A stretch of DNA of 28,628 nucleotides from a virus: the IMG/VR virus record IMGVR_UViG_3300046820_000717, positions 1 through 28,628 of that record; one strand, written 5' to 3'. Positions 27,079 through 28,628 of this stretch are shown here, piece by piece (the first letter of the stretch is position 1; each line of letters begins with the position of its first letter). The notes under the pieces were generated by a model. That model was not told the origin of the DNA. It ran no database searches and saw only the letters and a program-made list of their open reading frames with translations. A program made the position numbers and the translations under genes.

Positions 27079-28628
27079 TTACACCTCTATGGCGGAAAAT
27101 ACCGCTTTCCATGAAATCGTTTTTCCTGAAACGCCTGTTACAAAGACGCCTATACTTCCAGTGGAATTGTTTGCTCTAACGTCAACTAACATATTCGAAT
27201 CTGTTCTGACGATTACAATTTCATAGAGTGAACCAATATCAGAAACCGTGTCGTTTGTATTTGAAACTAATCCTTTAATTGCCCACGAACCATAATCGCC
27301 CGCAGAATCGGTTCTTTTGCATACAACATCCACAGAGTATCCAATTGTTGTATTCAATGCTACTGGTATTCTGAGATTGTTTATACCATCAATGAACAAC
27401 TCAGTTTCATTTTGGTTGTTTGTTGTTGTACTTAAAACGAATACGTTGGAAAAACCTACGCTACCGCTGTTGTTATTTAGCAAGCCTTCGGTATCCGTTA
27501 AATCTGATATGTCTGTTGGTATTGTTGGCTTGTTTGTTAAATTATTATAATCTGTGGTGCCAGATGGTCCTGTTGGTCCTGTCGGACCTTGAGTGCCAGC
27601 GGCACCAGATGGTCCTGTTGGACCTGTTGGTCCGGCAACACCAGAAGGACCTGTTGGTCCTGTTGGACCGCTTACAGTTGAAGCAGCACCAGATGGACCT
27701 GTAGGACCTGTTGGTCCGGCAACACCGGAAGGACCTGTAGGACCCTGAACACCTGCAACACCGGAAGGACCTGTTGCTCCCTGTAAACCTTCAGCACCAG
27801 ATGGACCTGTAGGACCTGTTGGACCGCTTACAGTAGAAGCAGTGCCGGAAGGTCCAGTGGGTCCTGTTGGTCCGGCAACACCGGAAGGACCTGTGGGACC
27901 TTGAGTGCCAGTGGTGCCAGCGGCACCAGATGGACCTGTAGGACCCTGTAAACCTTCGGCACCAGATGGACCTGTGGGACCTGTGGGACCTGTGGGACCT
28001 TGAGTGCCAGCGGCACCAGATGGACCTGTAGGACCTTGTAAACCTTCGGCACCAGAAGGACCTGTAGGACCTTGTAAACCTTCGGCACCAGAAGGACCTG
28101 TAGGACCTTGAGTGCCAGCGGCACCAGATGGTCCTGTAGGACCAGTTGAGCCTCTGGCGCCAGCAACACCAGAAGGTCCTGTGGGTCCTATTGATCCGGC
28201 AACGCCAGAAGGACCTGTGGGTCCTGTTGGTCCCACAGAACCTGAAAATATATTTTCGTTTGAACCTACTTGAGGATTTGCTGCAACCCATTTCTTTTTG
28301 GTTGCGTCATACGTTAGCACCTGTAGATTGGTGGCATTTTTCAAACTTTCTTTATCGGTATCACCTAAATCGTTCAACCAATAAGAACCACCGCCTGTAT
28401 CACCACCCCAACCACTATAAGATTTTGAAACAGATTGAGTTACCTGTTGCTTATATTTCTGTAAATCATTCTTTACAGTATTTTTAAATTCATTAAGAGA
28501 GTTTTCAATTGACTTTAAATCGGCATCTTTTCCAGGATCACCTTTGTCTCCCTTTTCACCCTTTTCTCCTCTATCACCCTTCTCACCCCTATCACCTTTT
28601 TCGCCCTTAAGACCAATTGGACCAATAT
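27079..28628 (-). CDS. Collagen-like fibre protein (5' end outside window)
   Basis: The frame is open to the window edge, so the start lies upstream and the protein is at least 516 residues; a start near 28377 would be a TTG inside a continuous frame and is not real. In order: a charged collagen-like stretch ([16 protein letters not shown], ending near 28531), a helical linker ([20 protein letters not shown]), [20 protein letters not shown], and a second long collagen-like region of about 228 residues built from GPTGPSG units. The fibre-type block [20 protein letters not shown] follows, then a C-terminal beta domain that may fold or bind receptor. Trimeric triple helix is expected. It is probably a tail or head fibre. 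Confidence 0.9.
   Translation of the reverse strand, partial: IGPIGLKGEKGDRGEKGDRGEKGEKGDKGDPGKDADLKSIENSLNEFKNTVKNDLQKYKQQVTQSVSKSYSGWGGDTGGGSYWLNDLGDTDKESLKNATNLQVLTYDATKKKWVAANPQVGSNENIFSGSVGPTGPTGPSGVAGSIGPTGPSGVAGARGSTGPTGPSGAAGTQGPTGPSGAEGLQGPTGPSGAEGLQGPTGPSGAAGTQGPTGPTGPTGPSGAEGLQGPTGPSGAAGTTGTQGPTGPSGVAGPTGPTGPSGTASTVSGPTGPTGPSGAEGLQGATGPSGVAGVQGPTGPSGVAGPTGPTGPSGAASTVSGPTGPTGPSGVAGPTGPTGPSGAAGTQGPTGPTGPSGTTDYNNLTNKPTIPTDISDLTDTEGLLNNNSGSVGFSNVFVLSTTTNNQNETELFIDGINNLRIPVALNTTIGYSVDVVCKRTDSAGDYGSWAIKGLVSNTNDTVSDIGSLYEIVIVRTDSNMLVDVRANNSTGSIGVFVTGVSGKTISWKAVFSAIEV
27559..28242 (-). repeat. Degenerate tandem repeat encoding collagen-like Gly-X-Y
   Basis: 684 bases of short repeats encode G-P-T-G-P-S-G with spacers such as A-E-G-L-Q or V-A-G, and two A-S-T-V-S interruptions. 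Units of 18-36 bases recur almost exactly, which favours slippage and length change. Frames on other strands are shadows of this repeat. Confidence 0.9.

Noticed and set aside
27559-28242. Repeated DNA that superficially resembles a CRISPR array
   Set aside because: Repeat spacing is irregular and in-frame, units are 18-36 bases and all code for Gly-X-Y; there are no unique spacers or cas genes.
27791-28291. Long minus-strand frames (166 and 113 codons) in other phases of the collagen repeat
   Set aside because: They are low-complexity readings of the same periodic DNA; the collagen frame is the one that stays open to the window edge and has recognisable domains on both sides.

Overview
The window is a segment of a T4-like myovirus genome. 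All confident genes lie on the minus strand, so biological order runs from high to low coordinates. The diagnostic set is prohead protease gp21, scaffold gp22, major capsid gp23, UvsY, UvsW, late sigma gp55, recombination nuclease gp47/gp46, sliding clamp gp45, clamp loader gp44/gp62 and the translational repressor RegA. This order resembles the marine and freshwater T4-like phages (cyanophage and pelagiphage type) more than T4 itself. Late-promoter octamers of the NATAAATA form described for T4-like cyanophages also occur. The host cannot be named from the sequence. Genes are packed with ATGA or TAATG overlaps, and no gene-free stretch exceeds about 215 bases.

Layout in transcription order: (1) 28628-24495, a receptor-binding/fibre-type module: a collagen-like fibre cut by the window edge, three beta-rich structural proteins and a LamG/jelly-roll protein. 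(2) 24446-19266, head morphogenesis: a small gp67-like protein, an EF-hand protein, a conserved structural protein, a gp67-like protein with a very basic tail, gp21, gp22 and gp23. Late promoters lie in front of the 73-aa protein, gp22 and gp23, and a strong terminator follows gp23. (3) 19191-15398, a tail-tube-fold protein, UvsY, an unknown protein, a methyltransferase and UvsW. (4) 15426-9232, an Sm-like candidate, gp55, a cytidylyltransferase, gp47, gp46, peptide deformylase and a DUF4338/DruA-like protein. (5) 9210-4247, a sigma70-type promoter with two inverted repeats driving a winged-helix protein, a terminator, a glycosyltransferase-like protein, dNMP kinase, gp45, a DsbA-like protein, a protein with a twin-arginine-like leader, gp44, gp62 and RegA. 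(6) 4246-3540, a structured non-coding segment, a promoter and Hsp20. (7) 3540-51, three tiny proteins, a metallophosphoesterase, tRNA-Arg(UCU), AhpC, AhpD, dCMP deaminase and a SprT-like metalloprotease.

Functionally, the window joins replication (clamp, loader, dNMP kinase, dCMP deaminase), recombination-dependent replication (UvsY, UvsW, gp46/47), late transcription (gp55, clamp, DsbA-like protein) and head assembly. The accessory genes look like host-state management: a two-component peroxidase (AhpC plus its reductant AhpD), a small heat-shock chaperone behind its own promoter and structured leader, a peptide deformylase, and a DruA-family protein otherwise known from the bacterial Druantia defence system. 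The most interesting candidates are the ahpC-ahpD pair, the structured region around hsp20, the DruA-like gene with the neighbouring regulated winged-helix gene, and the twin-arginine-type protein inside the replisome operon.

Bases 1-50 hold only an AT-rich tail downstream of the SprT-like gene.
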